Of a stretch of 64,000 nt of DNA, positions 16,174-24,008 are shown piece after piece. The notes under the pieces are model-generated. The model did no database searches. It was not told the origin of the DNA and saw nothing but the letters and a program-made list of their open reading frames with translations. Source of the stretch: CADCTP01 sp963849885 (lineage in GTDB: Bacteria > Actinomycetota > Actinomycetes > Mycobacteriales > CADCTP01). The position numbers and the translations under genes were made by a program. The DNA lies in contig CAWKIV010000006.1 in NCBI GenBank assembly GCA_963849885.1, forward strand, positions 620,001-684,000. Reading direction: 5' to 3'. Positions within the stretch are counted from its first letter, which is position 1; each line of letters starts with the position of its first letter.

Positions 16174-17145
16174 ATGACCGACTTCGGCGCGCACCCGCAG
16201 GCCCGGCCGGGTGCCGGCCGGCGGGTGCTGGTGACCGGCGCGGCCGGCCGGATCGGGCGGGCCGCCTGCCCGGGCCTGGCCGCCCGCGGCTGGCGGGTGC
16301 GCGGGCTGGACGCCCGGCCGCTGGACGGGGTGGCCGGCCTGGACGACCCGCCGGTGGTCGCCGACCTCGGCGACACCGCGGCGCTGGCCGAGGCGTCCGC
16401 CGGGATGGACGCGGTCGTGCACCTGGCCGGCATCTCGACCGAGGCCCCGTTCGGGGACATCCTCCGGGCCAACATCGACGGGACGTACCAGGTCTTCGAG
16501 GCCGCCCGCCGCGCCCGGGTGCCGCGGGTCGTCTTCGCCAGCAGCAACCACGCGGTCGGCTTCACCCCGCGCAGCGAGCTCGCCGGCGTCGACGTGCCAC
16601 CCCGCCCGGACACGTACTACGGGCTGAGCAAGGCCTTCGGCGAGGCGCTCGGCCGGCTCTACGTCGACCGGTACGGGCTCGAGGTCGTCTGCCTGCGCAT
16701 CGGCAGCTGGGACGACCGGCCGACCACGCCGCGGCACCTGTCCACCTGGCTCAGCCCGGCCGACGGGGTGCGACTGCTGCACGCGGCGCTCAGCGCGCCG
16801 GACGTCGGCTTCACGGTGGTGTACGGGATCTCGGCCAACACCCGCGCCTGGTGGGACCTGGCCCCGGCCCGGGCGCTCGGCTACCTGTCCGTGGACGACG
16901 CCGAGGACTACGCCGAGGAGATCCTGGCCGAGCACGGCGAGGCGAATCCGGCCGACCCGGAGCACGCCTTCCTGGGCGGCGACTTCGCCGGCCCCGAGTA
17001 CGACGCCCCGCTCCCCGACGGCGGCGGGCCCGCCACCCCGGCGGCCGCCAGGGCCCCGGCCACCGCCGCCGGTGCCCCGGGCCCGGCCGGAGCGGCCGGG
17101 CAGCCCGGAGCGGCCGGGCAGCCCGGCGCGGCGGACGGCCGGTGA
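16174..17145 (+). CDS. Uronate-dehydrogenase-like NAD-dependent epimerase/dehydratase family protein
   Basis: A 323-residue extended SDR. It has the nucleotide motif RVLVTGAAGRIGRA, a VVHLAGIS segment, the active-site lead FASSNHAVGF and the YxxxK motif YYGLSK. The segments RIGSWDDRPTTPRHLSTW and YGISANTRAWWD match uronate dehydrogenases (oxidation of galacturonate or glucuronate to aldarolactone) better than epimerases. The last 35 or so residues are an Ala/Pro/Gly-rich tail with GAAGQPGAAGQPGAA repeats not expected in the family. The ATG at 16174 follows GGGAGG. Its stop overlaps the start of the mutase gene (GTGA). Confidence 0.75.
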   Translation: MTDFGAHPQARPGAGRRVLVTGAAGRIGRAACPGLAARGWRVRGLDARPLDGVAGLDDPPVVADLGDTAALAEASAGMDAVVHLAGISTEAPFGDILRANIDGTYQVFEAARRARVPRVVFASSNHAVGFTPRSELAGVDVPPRPDTYYGLSKAFGEALGRLYVDRYGLEVVCLRIGSWDDRPTTPRHLSTWLSPADGVRLLHAALSAPDVGFTVVYGISANTRAWWDLAPARALGYLSVDDAEDYAEEILAEHGEANPADPEHAFLGGDFAGPEYDAPLPDGGGPATPAAARAPATAAGAPGPAGAAGQPGAAGQPGAADGR

Positions 17146-18740
17146 GGGCCGACCTGCGGGACGCCGCCGAGGCGTGGCTGGCCGAGGACCCGGACCCGGC
17201 CACCCGGGCCGAGCTGCGGACGCTGCTCGACGCCGACGACGAGCCCGCCGTCGCCGACCGCTTCGCCGGCCGGCTCGCCTTCGGCACCGCCGGCCTGCGC
17301 GGCCCGCTGCGGGCCGGCCCCAACGGGATGAACCGTGCCGTGGTCCGCCGCACCGCCGCCGGCCTGGCCGCGTACCTGCGCGCCGGGAGCGTCCCCGGCC
17401 CGGTGGTGATCGGCTACGACGCCCGGCACGGCAGCGCCGACTTCGCCCGCGACTCGGCCGCCGTGCTGGCCGGCGCCGGCTTCGCCGCCGAGCTGCTGCC
17501 CGGGGCGCTGCCCACGCCGGTCCTCGCCCACGCCGTCCGGCTGCGCGGCGCCGCGGCCGGCGTGATGGTGACCGCCTCGCACAACCCGCGGGAGGACAAC
17601 GGCTACAAGGTCTACGGCGCGGACGGCGCGCAGATCGCCCCGCCCGCGGACGCCCGCATCGAGGCGGCCATCGCCGCCGTCGGTCCACTGTCGACCGTGC
17701 CGCTGTCCGACCGGTACGCGGTGCTCGGCGGCGAGGTGCTGGACTCGTACCTGGACCGGGTGGCCGCCGTGCCGCTCACCCCGCACCGCCGGCTGCGGAC
17801 GGTGCACACCGCCCTGCACGGGGTCGGCGCCGGCGTGCTGCGGGCCGCCTTCGCCCGGGCCGGCTTCCCGGAGCCGGCCGAGGTGGCCGAGCAGGCCGAG
17901 CCGGACCCGGACTTCCCGACCGCCGCCTTTCCCAACCCGGAGGAGCCCGGCGCGCTGGACCTGGCCCTGGCGCTGGCCGTGGACACCGGCGCGGACCTGC
18001 TGATCGCCAACGACCCGGACGCGGACCGCTGCTCGCTGGCGGTGCCGACCCCGGGCGGCTGGCGGGCGCTGACCGGCGACGAGGTCGGCGTGCTGCTCGC
18101 CGACCACCTCATCCGCGGCGGCCGCCCCGGCACGTACACCACCACCATCGTGTCCTCGTCCATGCTGGGCGCGCTCTGCCGGGCCCGGGGGGTGCCCTAC
18201 GCGGAGACGCTGACCGGCTTCAAGTGGATCGTCCGCGGCGCCGACGACCTCGCCTACGGCTACGAGGAGGCGCTGGGCTACTGCGTGCTGCCGGACGCGG
18301 TCCGGGACAAGGACGGGGTGTCCGCGGCGCTGCTGGCCGCCGACCTGGCCGCCGCGCTCGGGGCGGACGGCCGCACCCTGCTCGACCGGCTGGACGAGCT
18401 GGCCGCCGAGGTCGGTCTGCACGCCACCACGCCGCTCACGATCCGGGTCACCGACCTGGCCGAGATCGGGGCCGCGATGGCCCGCCTGCGGGCCGCACCG
18501 CCGACCGCGCTGCTGGACCGCCCGGTCACCGCCGTCGAGGACCTGCTCCCCGGCGCGGACGTCGTCCGGCTGCACGCGGACGGCGTCCGGGTCGCGGTCA
18601 GACCGAGCGGCACCGAGCCGAAGCTCAAGGCCTACCTCGAGGTCGTCGTCTCCGGCGCCGACGTCCCGGCCGCCCGGACCGAGGCAGCCGCCCGGCTGGA
18701 CCAGCTCAAGCGGGAGCTCGCCCCCCTGCTGACCGGCTAG
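17142..18740 (+). CDS. Phospho-sugar mutase (phosphomannomutase / phosphopentomutase type)
   Basis: A 532-residue alpha-D-phosphohexomutase. Motifs in order: FGTAGLRGPL near the N-terminus, phosphoserine loop VMVTASHNPREDNGYK, metal loop NDPDADRCSLA, substrate loop YGYEEALGY, and C-terminal phosphate loop RPSGTEPKLKAYLE. It starts at a GTG overlapping the upstream stop. The position beside PNP, upp and deoC argues for conversion of ribose- or deoxyribose 1-phosphate to the 5-phosphate, as in PGM2-like phosphopentomutases, though phosphoglucose or phosphomannose activity cannot be excluded. The M. tuberculosis positional equivalent is pmmB. Confidence 0.88.
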   Translation: MRADLRDAAEAWLAEDPDPATRAELRTLLDADDEPAVADRFAGRLAFGTAGLRGPLRAGPNGMNRAVVRRTAAGLAAYLRAGSVPGPVVIGYDARHGSADFARDSAAVLAGAGFAAELLPGALPTPVLAHAVRLRGAAAGVMVTASHNPREDNGYKVYGADGAQIAPPADARIEAAIAAVGPLSTVPLSDRYAVLGGEVLDSYLDRVAAVPLTPHRRLRTVHTALHGVGAGVLRAAFARAGFPEPAEVAEQAEPDPDFPTAAFPNPEEPGALDLALALAVDTGADLLIANDPDADRCSLAVPTPGGWRALTGDEVGVLLADHLIRGGRPGTYTTTIVSSSMLGALCRARGVPYAETLTGFKWIVRGADDLAYGYEEALGYCVLPDAVRDKDGVSAALLAADLAAALGADGRTLLDRLDELAAEVGLHATTPLTIRVTDLAEIGAAMARLRAAPPTALLDRPVTAVEDLLPGADVVRLHADGVRVAVRPSGTEPKLKAYLEVVVSGADVPAARTEAAARLDQLKRELAPLLTG

Positions 18741-18770
18741 CCCGGCGGGCGCCGGCTCCCGGTCGACTGG

Positions 18771-19145
18771 TCAGCCGTCCGCCCAGGGCATCGGGTCGCG
18801 GGCCCGGCAGTCCGGATGGCCCCGCCCCGGCCAGGGCCGGCCGAAGGACCGGTTGCAGGCGCACCGCTCGGCCGTGTTGGGGTTGCGGATCACCCGGAAG
18901 CGCGGCGGCCGGAGCGCCGCCCCGTAGTCCACCACGACCCGTCGAGCACCGGGCCGGCGTCCGCGCTCACCACCGCCACGCGCCGTCGCAGCCGTAGACC
19001 TCGTCGCCGGCGCGGGCGTCGGCATGGACCACGCGTAGGCCCGGCCGGAGCAGCCGCCGGGCTCCAGGTCGACCCGGACGCAGCCGCCGACCGCCTCGAT
19101 CTGGTCGATGGCCGGCGGGGTCACGGTGAAGGGAGGAAGTCGCAT
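18771..19145 (-). CDS. HesB/IscA-like protein with a frame-scrambled centre
   Basis: A 124-codon open frame whose two ends match A-type Fe-S-carrier-like proteins: N-terminal FTVTPPAIDQIEAVGGCVRV with GGCSG, and C-terminal VVVDYGAALRPPRFRVIRN with CACNRSFG. Residues about 42-69 match nothing, because the expected sequence lies in the other two frames: DARAGDEVYGCDGAW in one, then VAVVSADAGPVLDGS in the next, then back. Three single-base losses within about 80 bases, together -3, would explain it. As written, the protein would lack the central conserved YGC. The ATG at 19145 follows AGGGAGGAAG. It lies 32 bases downstream of upp on the same strand. Confidence 0.55.
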   Translation of the reverse strand: MRLPPFTVTPPAIDQIEAVGGCVRVDLEPGGCSGRAYAWSMPTPAPATRSTAATARGGGERGRRPGARRVVVDYGAALRPPRFRVIRNPNTAERCACNRSFGRPWPGRGHPDCRARDPMPWADG

Positions 19146-19177
19146 GCGGCAGGCGTACCAGCCGGGTGTGACAGTTT

Positions 19178-19801
19178 TCAGACGGCGCCGAACTGGCGGT
19201 CGCCGGCGTCGCCCAGCCCCGGCACGATGTACGCGGTCGAGTTGAGCCCCTCGTCCACCGCCCCGACGACGACGCGCAGCGGCAGCCCGCTCTCCTCCAG
19301 CCGGCGCAGCCCCTCCGGAGCGGCCACCGCGCACACCACCGTGATGTCGTCCGCGCCGCGGTCGGTGAGCAGGCGGCAGCAGTGCACCAGCGAGCCGCCG
19401 GTGGCCAGCATCGGGTCGAGCACCAGCACCGGCCGGCCGGTGAGCGTCGCCGGCAGCGACTCCAGGTAGGCCCGCGGCTGGAAGGTCACCTCGTCCCGGG
19501 CCAGCCCGACGAAGCCCATCTGCGCCTCCGGCAGCAGCCCGAGCGCGGCCTCGGCCATGCCCAGGCCGGCGCGCAGCACCGGGACCAGCAGCGGCGGGTT
19601 GGCCGGGCGGGCACCGACCGCCTCGCCGACCGGCGTGCGGATCGGCACCGGCTCGACCGGCAGGCCGCGGGTGGCCTCGTACACCAGCATGGAGGCCAGC
19701 TCCCGCAGCGCGACCCGGAAGGCGGTGTTGTCGGTCCGCTCGTCCCGCATGGTGGTCAACCGGGCGGCGGCGAGCGGGTGGTCCACGACGAGGGTCTGCA
19801 C
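19178..19801 (-). CDS. upp: Uracil phosphoribosyltransferase
   Basis: A 207-residue type I phosphoribosyltransferase making UMP from uracil and PRPP. The PRPP motif is VLVLDPMLATGGSLVHC, the uracil loop is in the C-terminal GLGDAGDRQFG, and the N-terminus VQTLVVDHPLAAARLTTMRD is typical. The GTG start at 19801 is fixed by that N-terminus; the next gene on the other strand starts only 40 bases away. Same neighbourhood as in M. tuberculosis (pmmB-upp). The HesB-like gene follows on the same strand. Confidence 0.94.
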   Translation of the reverse strand: MQTLVVDHPLAAARLTTMRDERTDNTAFRVALRELASMLVYEATRGLPVEPVPIRTPVGEAVGARPANPPLLVPVLRAGLGMAEAALGLLPEAQMGFVGLARDEVTFQPRAYLESLPATLTGRPVLVLDPMLATGGSLVHCCRLLTDRGADDITVVCAVAAPEGLRRLEESGLPLRVVVGAVDEGLNSTAYIVPGLGDAGDRQFGAV

Positions 19802-19841
19802 GGGCCGACACGGTAACGGGTGCCATGGCAGGCTCAGCACC

Positions 19842-20993
19842 GTGGACGACACGTGGGATGTGCTGGTGGTCGGAGGCGGACCGGCCGGGGCGGCGGCGGC
19901 GCTGGCCGCGCGGCGGTCCCGCCCGGGCTCCCGGGTGCTGCTGCTGGACAAGGCCGACTTCCCCCGGGACAAGGCGTGCGGCGACGGCATCGCCGCGCAC
20001 GGGCGGGACGAGCTGGCGCGGCTCGGCGTGCCCGACCTGATCGCCGACTACAAGGCGACCGACCGGCTGTCCGTGGTCTCCCCCGGCGGCGCGGCGGTGG
20101 CGGCGGAGGCGGCCCGGCCCAACCACGTGGTGCCGCGCAAGGTCTTCGACGCCCGGCTGGTGGAGGCGGCGCGCGAGGCCGGCGTCGAGGTGCGCCGGCA
20201 CCGGGTGCGCGAGCTGGCCCAGCAGGACGGCGAGGTGGTCGTCGACGGCATCCGGGCCCGCGCGGTGGTGGCCGCGGACGGGGCCAACTCCACGGTCCGC
20301 CGGCTGATCGGGGTGCGCGGGCCGGCCGACCGGCACATCGCGATCGCCGTCCGGGGCTACGCCGACCTGCCGCCGGGCAGCGAGCGCTCCGACGGCGCCC
20401 AGTTCATCGCCATGCAGAAGGCCGGCTGGCCGGCGTACGCGTGGTCGTTCCCGATCGGCGACGGCACCGCCAACGTGGGCTTCGGCATGCTGCTGCCCAA
20501 GCTGCACGAGACCGGCCGGCCGGGCCGGGAGGTGCTGCACGGCCGGCTGGCCGCGCTGCTGCCCGACCTGCCCGCCCGCGACCTCAAGGCGCACCACCTG
20601 CCGCTGTCCCCCGGCCGGCCGGCGGTGCCCGGCCGCGGCCGGGTGCTGCTGGCCGGCGACGCGGCCAGCCTGATCAACCCGCTGACCGGCGAGGGGATCT
20701 ACTACGCGCTGGTCTCCGGACGGATCGCCGGCACCGCCGCGGTGGGCGCGCCGACCGACCCGCTGGGGGCGTACCGCGGCGGTCTGCGGGAGGCGCTCGG
20801 CGACCACCTGCGGACCACCGACGTGCTGGCCCGGGCGGCCCAGTCGCCGCGCTTCATCGACGCCGCGATCAGCACCGCGGCCCGCCGCAGCGACGTCTTC
20901 GACCTGCTCGTCGACGTCGGCCTCGGCTCCGGCACGGTCCCCCTCCCGCTCGCCTACGCCGTCGTCAAAGCCTGGGCCCGCGGCGGCCGCTGA
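19842..20993 (+). CDS. Geranylgeranyl reductase family FAD-dependent oxidoreductase
   Basis: A 383-residue flavoprotein starting DDTWDVLVVGGGPAGAAAAL (FAD ADP-binding motif), followed by DKACGDGIAAHGRDEL, DGANSTVRRLIG, and GDAASLINPLTGEGIYYALV near residue 275. This is the layout of the geranylgeranyl reductase / digeranylgeranylglycerophospholipid reductase family, which saturates isoprenoid double bonds (menaquinone or lipid tails). The GTG start is 40 bases from the divergent upp start, so the two must share a very short promoter region and transcripts may be nearly leaderless. Confidence 0.82.
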   Translation: MDDTWDVLVVGGGPAGAAAALAARRSRPGSRVLLLDKADFPRDKACGDGIAAHGRDELARLGVPDLIADYKATDRLSVVSPGGAAVAAEAARPNHVVPRKVFDARLVEAAREAGVEVRRHRVRELAQQDGEVVVDGIRARAVVAADGANSTVRRLIGVRGPADRHIAIAVRGYADLPPGSERSDGAQFIAMQKAGWPAYAWSFPIGDGTANVGFGMLLPKLHETGRPGREVLHGRLAALLPDLPARDLKAHHLPLSPGRPAVPGRGRVLLAGDAASLINPLTGEGIYYALVSGRIAGTAAVGAPTDPLGAYRGGLREALGDHLRTTDVLARAAQSPRFIDAAISTAARRSDVFDLLVDVGLGSGTVPLPLAYAVVKAWARGGR

Positions 20994-21011
20994 GCTGCTA
21001 CTCTTTGATGC

Positions 21012-21326
21012 ATGGCTGCATCTTCTGAATCCGCCCGAAACTGGCGCGGACACCGGCTCGGCCGGCCCTTCCGGAAGATGATGGCCGCCCTGCCCGCCGA
21101 CCTGATCGACGAAATCCGGGCCACGGTCGGCGCCGGCAACCCGCTACGGCACGTGGCCGAGACGGTCGAGGAGAAGCGGCGCCAGGCGGCGCTCCGGGAG
21201 TTCCTCACGCACCACGAGCGGAAGTACGGCCCGATTTCCGACCTCGAGGTGCAGGAGGAGCTCTCGTCTCTCCTCGCTCGTACGCCAGCAGGGCCGCCCG
21301 GACCAGGCGCATGCAGGGCCGGGTAG
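21012..21326 (+). CDS. Orphan ribbon-helix-helix (VapB-like) protein
   Basis: A 104-residue protein. Residues about 23-75 (MMAALPADLIDEIRATVGAG, NPLRHVAETVEEKRRQAALR) follow the beta-strand, helix, helix order of VapB/CopG-type antitoxins, and ERKYGPISDLEVQEEL resembles the toxin-binding tail. No PIN or other toxin gene follows. After residue 85 the reading frame runs into proline/alanine-rich sequence that looks unrelated, suggesting a truncated or shifted end. There is no strong ribosome-binding site before ATG 21012, and the flavoprotein stop lies 18 bases upstream. It could be a solitary antitoxin or a decayed pair. Confidence 0.5.
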   Translation: MAASSESARNWRGHRLGRPFRKMMAALPADLIDEIRATVGAGNPLRHVAETVEEKRRQAALREFLTHHERKYGPISDLEVQEELSSLLARTPAGPPGPGACRAG

Positions 21327-21427
21327 TGCCGCGCTCGGCCTCGAGCGCGCGGAAGTCGTCCGACCAGCCGCCGAGCAGCGCCGGACGGGCGCGGCGCAAG
21401 GGGGTGGGGCGGGGTTAGGGTCAGGGG

Positions 21428-22375
21428 GTGACGGCGACAGTGGAGTCGTACGCGGACGTGGTGCGGGACGACTCGACGCTGCGCCGCTTCCTGCACGGGC
21501 TGCCCGGGGTGGACCAGGTCGGCGCACAGGCGCGGGCCGCGGCGCTGGCGACCCGGAGCATCAAGAAGCAGTCGAAGCAGTGGGCGCTGGACCTGGCGAT
21601 CCGGTGCGTGGACCTGACCACGCTGGAGGGCGCGGACACGCCCGGCAAGGTGCGGGCGCTGTGCGCCAAGGCCCGCCAGCCGGACCCGACCGACCCGAGC
21701 ACGCCGCCGGTCGCCGCGATCTGCATCTACCCGGACCTGGTGCCGGTGGCGAAGGCCGAGCTGGCCGGGTCGACGGTGAAGGTGGCCAGCGTGGCCACCG
21801 CGTTCCCGTCCGGGCGGGCCAGCCTGGCGGTGAAGCTCGCCGACACCCGGGAGGCGGTCGCCGCCGGCGCGGACGAGATCGACATGGTCATCGACCGGGG
21901 CGCCTTCCTGTCCGGCCGCTACCAGCAGGTGTACGAGGAGATCGTCGCGGTCCGGGAGGCGTGCGGGCCCGCCCACCTCAAGGTGATCCTGGAGACCGGC
22001 GAGCTGTCCACACTGGACAACGTGCGGCGCGCGTCCTGGCTGGCGCTGCTGGCCGGCGGGCACGTCATCAAGACCTCGACCGGCAAGATCTCGCCGGCCG
22101 CCGCGCCGCCGACCTCGCTGGTGATGCTGGAGGCGGTGCGCGACTTCCAGCTGTCCACCGGCGACCGCCGCGGGGTCAAGCTGGCCGGCGGCATCCGCAC
22201 CGCCAAGGAGGCGATCCGCTACCTGGTCCAGGTCAACGAGGTGGCCGGGCCGGAGTGGCTGGACCCGGACCTGTTCCGGTTCGGCGCGTCCAGCCTGCTC
22301 AACGACCTCGTCCTGCAGCGGCAGAAGGAGCGCACCGGCGCCTACTCCGGCCCGGACTACGTGACTCTCGACTAG
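21428..22375 (+). CDS. deoC: Deoxyribose-phosphate aldolase
   Basis: A 315-residue class I aldolase that splits 2-deoxyribose 5-phosphate into glyceraldehyde 3-phosphate and acetaldehyde. The Schiff-base lysine is Lys215 in HVIKTSTGK, the second active-site lysine Lys251 in GVKLAGGIRT, and the DEIDMVID segment carries the acidic residue. Longer than E. coli DeoC at the N-terminus, as common in actinobacteria. The GTG start at 21428 follows a G-rich stretch. Acetaldehyde produced here would be handled by the aldehyde dehydrogenase genes at 27347-29658, which in related genomes usually follow deoC directly; a roughly 5-kb insertion separates them here. Confidence 0.94.
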   Translation: MTATVESYADVVRDDSTLRRFLHGLPGVDQVGAQARAAALATRSIKKQSKQWALDLAIRCVDLTTLEGADTPGKVRALCAKARQPDPTDPSTPPVAAICIYPDLVPVAKAELAGSTVKVASVATAFPSGRASLAVKLADTREAVAAGADEIDMVIDRGAFLSGRYQQVYEEIVAVREACGPAHLKVILETGELSTLDNVRRASWLALLAGGHVIKTSTGKISPAAAPPTSLVMLEAVRDFQLSTGDRRGVKLAGGIRTAKEAIRYLVQVNEVAGPEWLDPDLFRFGASSLLNDLVLQRQKERTGAYSGPDYVTLD

Positions 22376-22492
22376 ACGGTCCTTACTCCGCGAATCCCCC
22401 GTTCGGCCCTGTTTGGCCACCGCCCTCCGGCGTCAATACCTACCTCCGTCGGGAGTGGTGCGATCGGGAGGGGACGCGGGAGCTGCGCGGGA

Positions 22493-22572
22493 GCGGACGG
22501 CGGGACGGACGGCGGGAGCGGCGGGACGGACGGCGGGACGGACGGCGGGACGAGCGGGACGGCGGGACCGAC
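22493..22572. repeat. GC-rich minisatellite (GGGACGGACGGC units)
   Basis: Imperfect tandem copies of GGGACGGACGGC and the shorter GGGAGCGGC fill this part of the 286-base gap between deoC and the alpha/beta hydrolase. No credible gene is seen in the gap apart from the terminator at 22622. Confidence 0.7.
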
Positions 22573-22621
22573 AGCGGGGACAGCGGCTGGTGAGCTGACC
22601 ACCGCACAGGCTTGCAGCAAA

Positions 22622-22653
22622 GGGCGGTGCCGCCGATCACGGCGGCACCGCCC
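22622..22653 (-). terminator. Strong hairpin terminator after alpha/beta hydrolase
   Basis: A perfect 14-bp stem (GGGCGGTGCCGCCG, loop ATCA, then the complement) lies 9 bases past the stop of the leftward hydrolase gene. Symmetry means it may also stop readthrough from deoC. Confidence 0.8.
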
Positions 22654-22661
22654 GCCCAATC

Positions 22662-23474
22662 TCAGCCCAGGAACCGCCGCAGCACCGGCACCAGCGCCTC
22701 CGGCTGGTGCAGCACCCCGTGGTCCTGACCCGGCAGCGTCTCCGCCACCGCCCCGGGCACCGCCGCCGCCACCGCCGCGGCGGCGGCGCGCATCCACGCC
22801 GGGCTCTCCCCGCCGTCCAGCACCAGGGTCGGCACCCGCACCGCGCCCAGCCGCTCCGCCGGCAGCCCCTGCCCCGGCGGGAACAGCGCCACGTCGTACG
22901 GCAGGCTCGGCGCCAGCGCCGCCAGGAAGGCCCACTCCGGCGAGTCGCGCATGCCGTCGACGACGAAACCCGGCACCCCGGCCGACTCGGTCAGGAAGAG
23001 CGCCACCGCGTCGTCGCGCCGCCCGGCCGCGAGCAGCTCGCCCAGCCGGTCGGGCAGGTCCGCCGCGGGCGCCGACCGGTCCCCGACCACGTACGGCGGC
23101 TCGTACGCGACCAGCCGGTCGATCGGCACCCCGCGGGCGGCGGCCTCCAGCGCGAGCACCGCCCCCGAGGAGTGCCCGAAGACGTGCGCGGTCCCGCCCG
23201 CGTGCGCGATCACCGCGGCCAGGTCCTCGACCTCCCGCTCCACCGCGCCCACCGCGCCGCGCCCAGCCCGCCCACCGACCGGCCGGGTGTCGCCGCTGTC
23301 CCCACGCCCGCGCCGGTCGTACCGGAGCACGGTGAAGGACGGCGCCAGCGCGGCCGCGAGTCCGGCGACGGTGGACCGGTCGTTGAACGCGCCGCCGACG
23401 AGGATCACCGCCGGACCCGTGCCGGCGGAGGTGACCGCGAGCGGGGTGCCGTCGGCGGAGGTGATGGTCTGCAT
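22662..23474 (-). CDS. Alpha/beta hydrolase, divergent from ECF42 operon
   Basis: A 270-residue alpha/beta-hydrolase-fold protein. The oxyanion region is VILVGGAFNDRS, the nucleophile elbow is GHSSG near residue 115, the acid lies in VPTLVLDGGESPAWM and the histidine in GQDHGVLHQPE. The ATG at 23474 follows CCAGGAGACC. Many homologues are found beside ECF42/DGPF genes, and the upstream region carries the same TGTCGA-N17-CGACC promoter pattern as the sigma-factor operon, in mirror image. It is therefore a likely regulon member. The substrate is not known. Confidence 0.85.
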   Translation of the reverse strand: MQTITSADGTPLAVTSAGTGPAVILVGGAFNDRSTVAGLAAALAPSFTVLRYDRRGRGDSGDTRPVGGRAGRGAVGAVEREVEDLAAVIAHAGGTAHVFGHSSGAVLALEAAARGVPIDRLVAYEPPYVVGDRSAPAADLPDRLGELLAAGRRDDAVALFLTESAGVPGFVVDGMRDSPEWAFLAALAPSLPYDVALFPPGQGLPAERLGAVRVPTLVLDGGESPAWMRAAAAAVAAAVPGAVAETLPGQDHGVLHQPEALVPVLRRFLG

Positions 23475-23527
23475 GGTGGTCTCCTGGTTTGCTTCCTCGG
23501 TGCGCCGGCGGCCGCCGGCCACCGCCA

Positions 23528-23555
23528 GGTCGGAGCGGACCCGGCCGGCTCGACA
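23528..23555 (-). promoter_or_regulatory. ECF42-type promoter for alpha/beta hydrolase
   Basis: On the minus strand TGTCGA (23555-23550) is followed after exactly 17 bases by CGACC (23532-23528). This matches the -35 TGTCGA and -10 CGA(T/C) pattern I recall for ECF42 sigma factors. The hydrolase start is 54 bases beyond the -10. Confidence 0.65.
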
Positions 23556-23571
23556 TCGCGGCTCGAAAGGA

Positions 23572-23599
23572 TGTCGAGATCGCCGCGCCGGCTCCGACC
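23572..23599 (+). promoter_or_regulatory. ECF42-type promoter for DGPF-sigma operon
   Basis: TGTCGA (23572-23577), 17-base spacer, CGACC (23595-23599). Same elements and spacing as the minus-strand promoter 16 bases away. The DGPF gene starts 46 bases after the -10, implying autoregulation of the sigma factor. Confidence 0.65.
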
Positions 23600-23645
23600 G
23601 GTCGGTGCGCCCGCCCCGGGCGACCCGCCAGACAGGAGAGCCGAC

Positions 23646-24008
23646 GTGAAGTACCTGCTGATCATCCACAACAACCCGGCCTTGATGGAGTCGCTGCCGC
23701 CGGCCGAGGCGGAGGCGATGGTGGCCGCGCACGGGCCGTTCCAGGATGCCACCCGGGCCTCCGGCGAGCTGGTCGGCTTCGCCGCGCTGGCCGACCCCGC
23801 GGCCAGCCGGGTGGTCCGGGTCGCCGACGGGGCGCCGGCGGTCACCGACGGGCCGTTCCTCGAGGCCAAGGAGCACCTGGCCGGGTTCTACGTGGTGGAC
23901 TGCGAGAGCATCGAGCGGGCCCAGGAGCTGGCCGCGCAGATGCCCGAGGCCCGGTACGCGGGGGTCGAGGTGCGCCCGGTGATGGCCGAGGCCGGGTTGG
24001 AGATGTGA
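23646..24008 (+). CDS. DGPF / YCII-related protein
   Basis: A 120-residue small protein of the YCII-like dimeric alpha-beta barrel family, containing the diagnostic TDGPFLEAKEHLAGFYVVDC segment and an N-terminal KYLLIIHNN strand. DGPF proteins are the typical partners and targets of ECF42 sigma factors; their biochemical role is not established. The GTG start at 23646 follows CAGGAGAG, and its stop overlaps the start of the sigma gene. Confidence 0.9.
   Translation: MKYLLIIHNNPALMESLPPAEAEAMVAAHGPFQDATRASGELVGFAALADPAASRVVRVADGAPAVTDGPFLEAKEHLAGFYVVDCESIERAQELAAQMPEARYAGVEVRPVMAEAGLEM

Noticed and set aside
21205..21399. Minus-strand frame containing SDDFRALEAERGTTRPCMRL
   Set aside because: Looks protein-like for about 45 residues, but the start is a TTG without ribosome-binding site and the rest is antisense to the RHH gene. 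Kept only as an observation.
22493..22572. Possible CRISPR array
   Set aside because: Units are 9-12 bases, directly adjacent and without unique spacers.
22413..22598. Open frame of 61 codons over the GGGACGGACGGC repeats
   Set aside because: The product is a Gly-Arg-Thr-Ala repeat dictated by the minisatellite, with no start signal.
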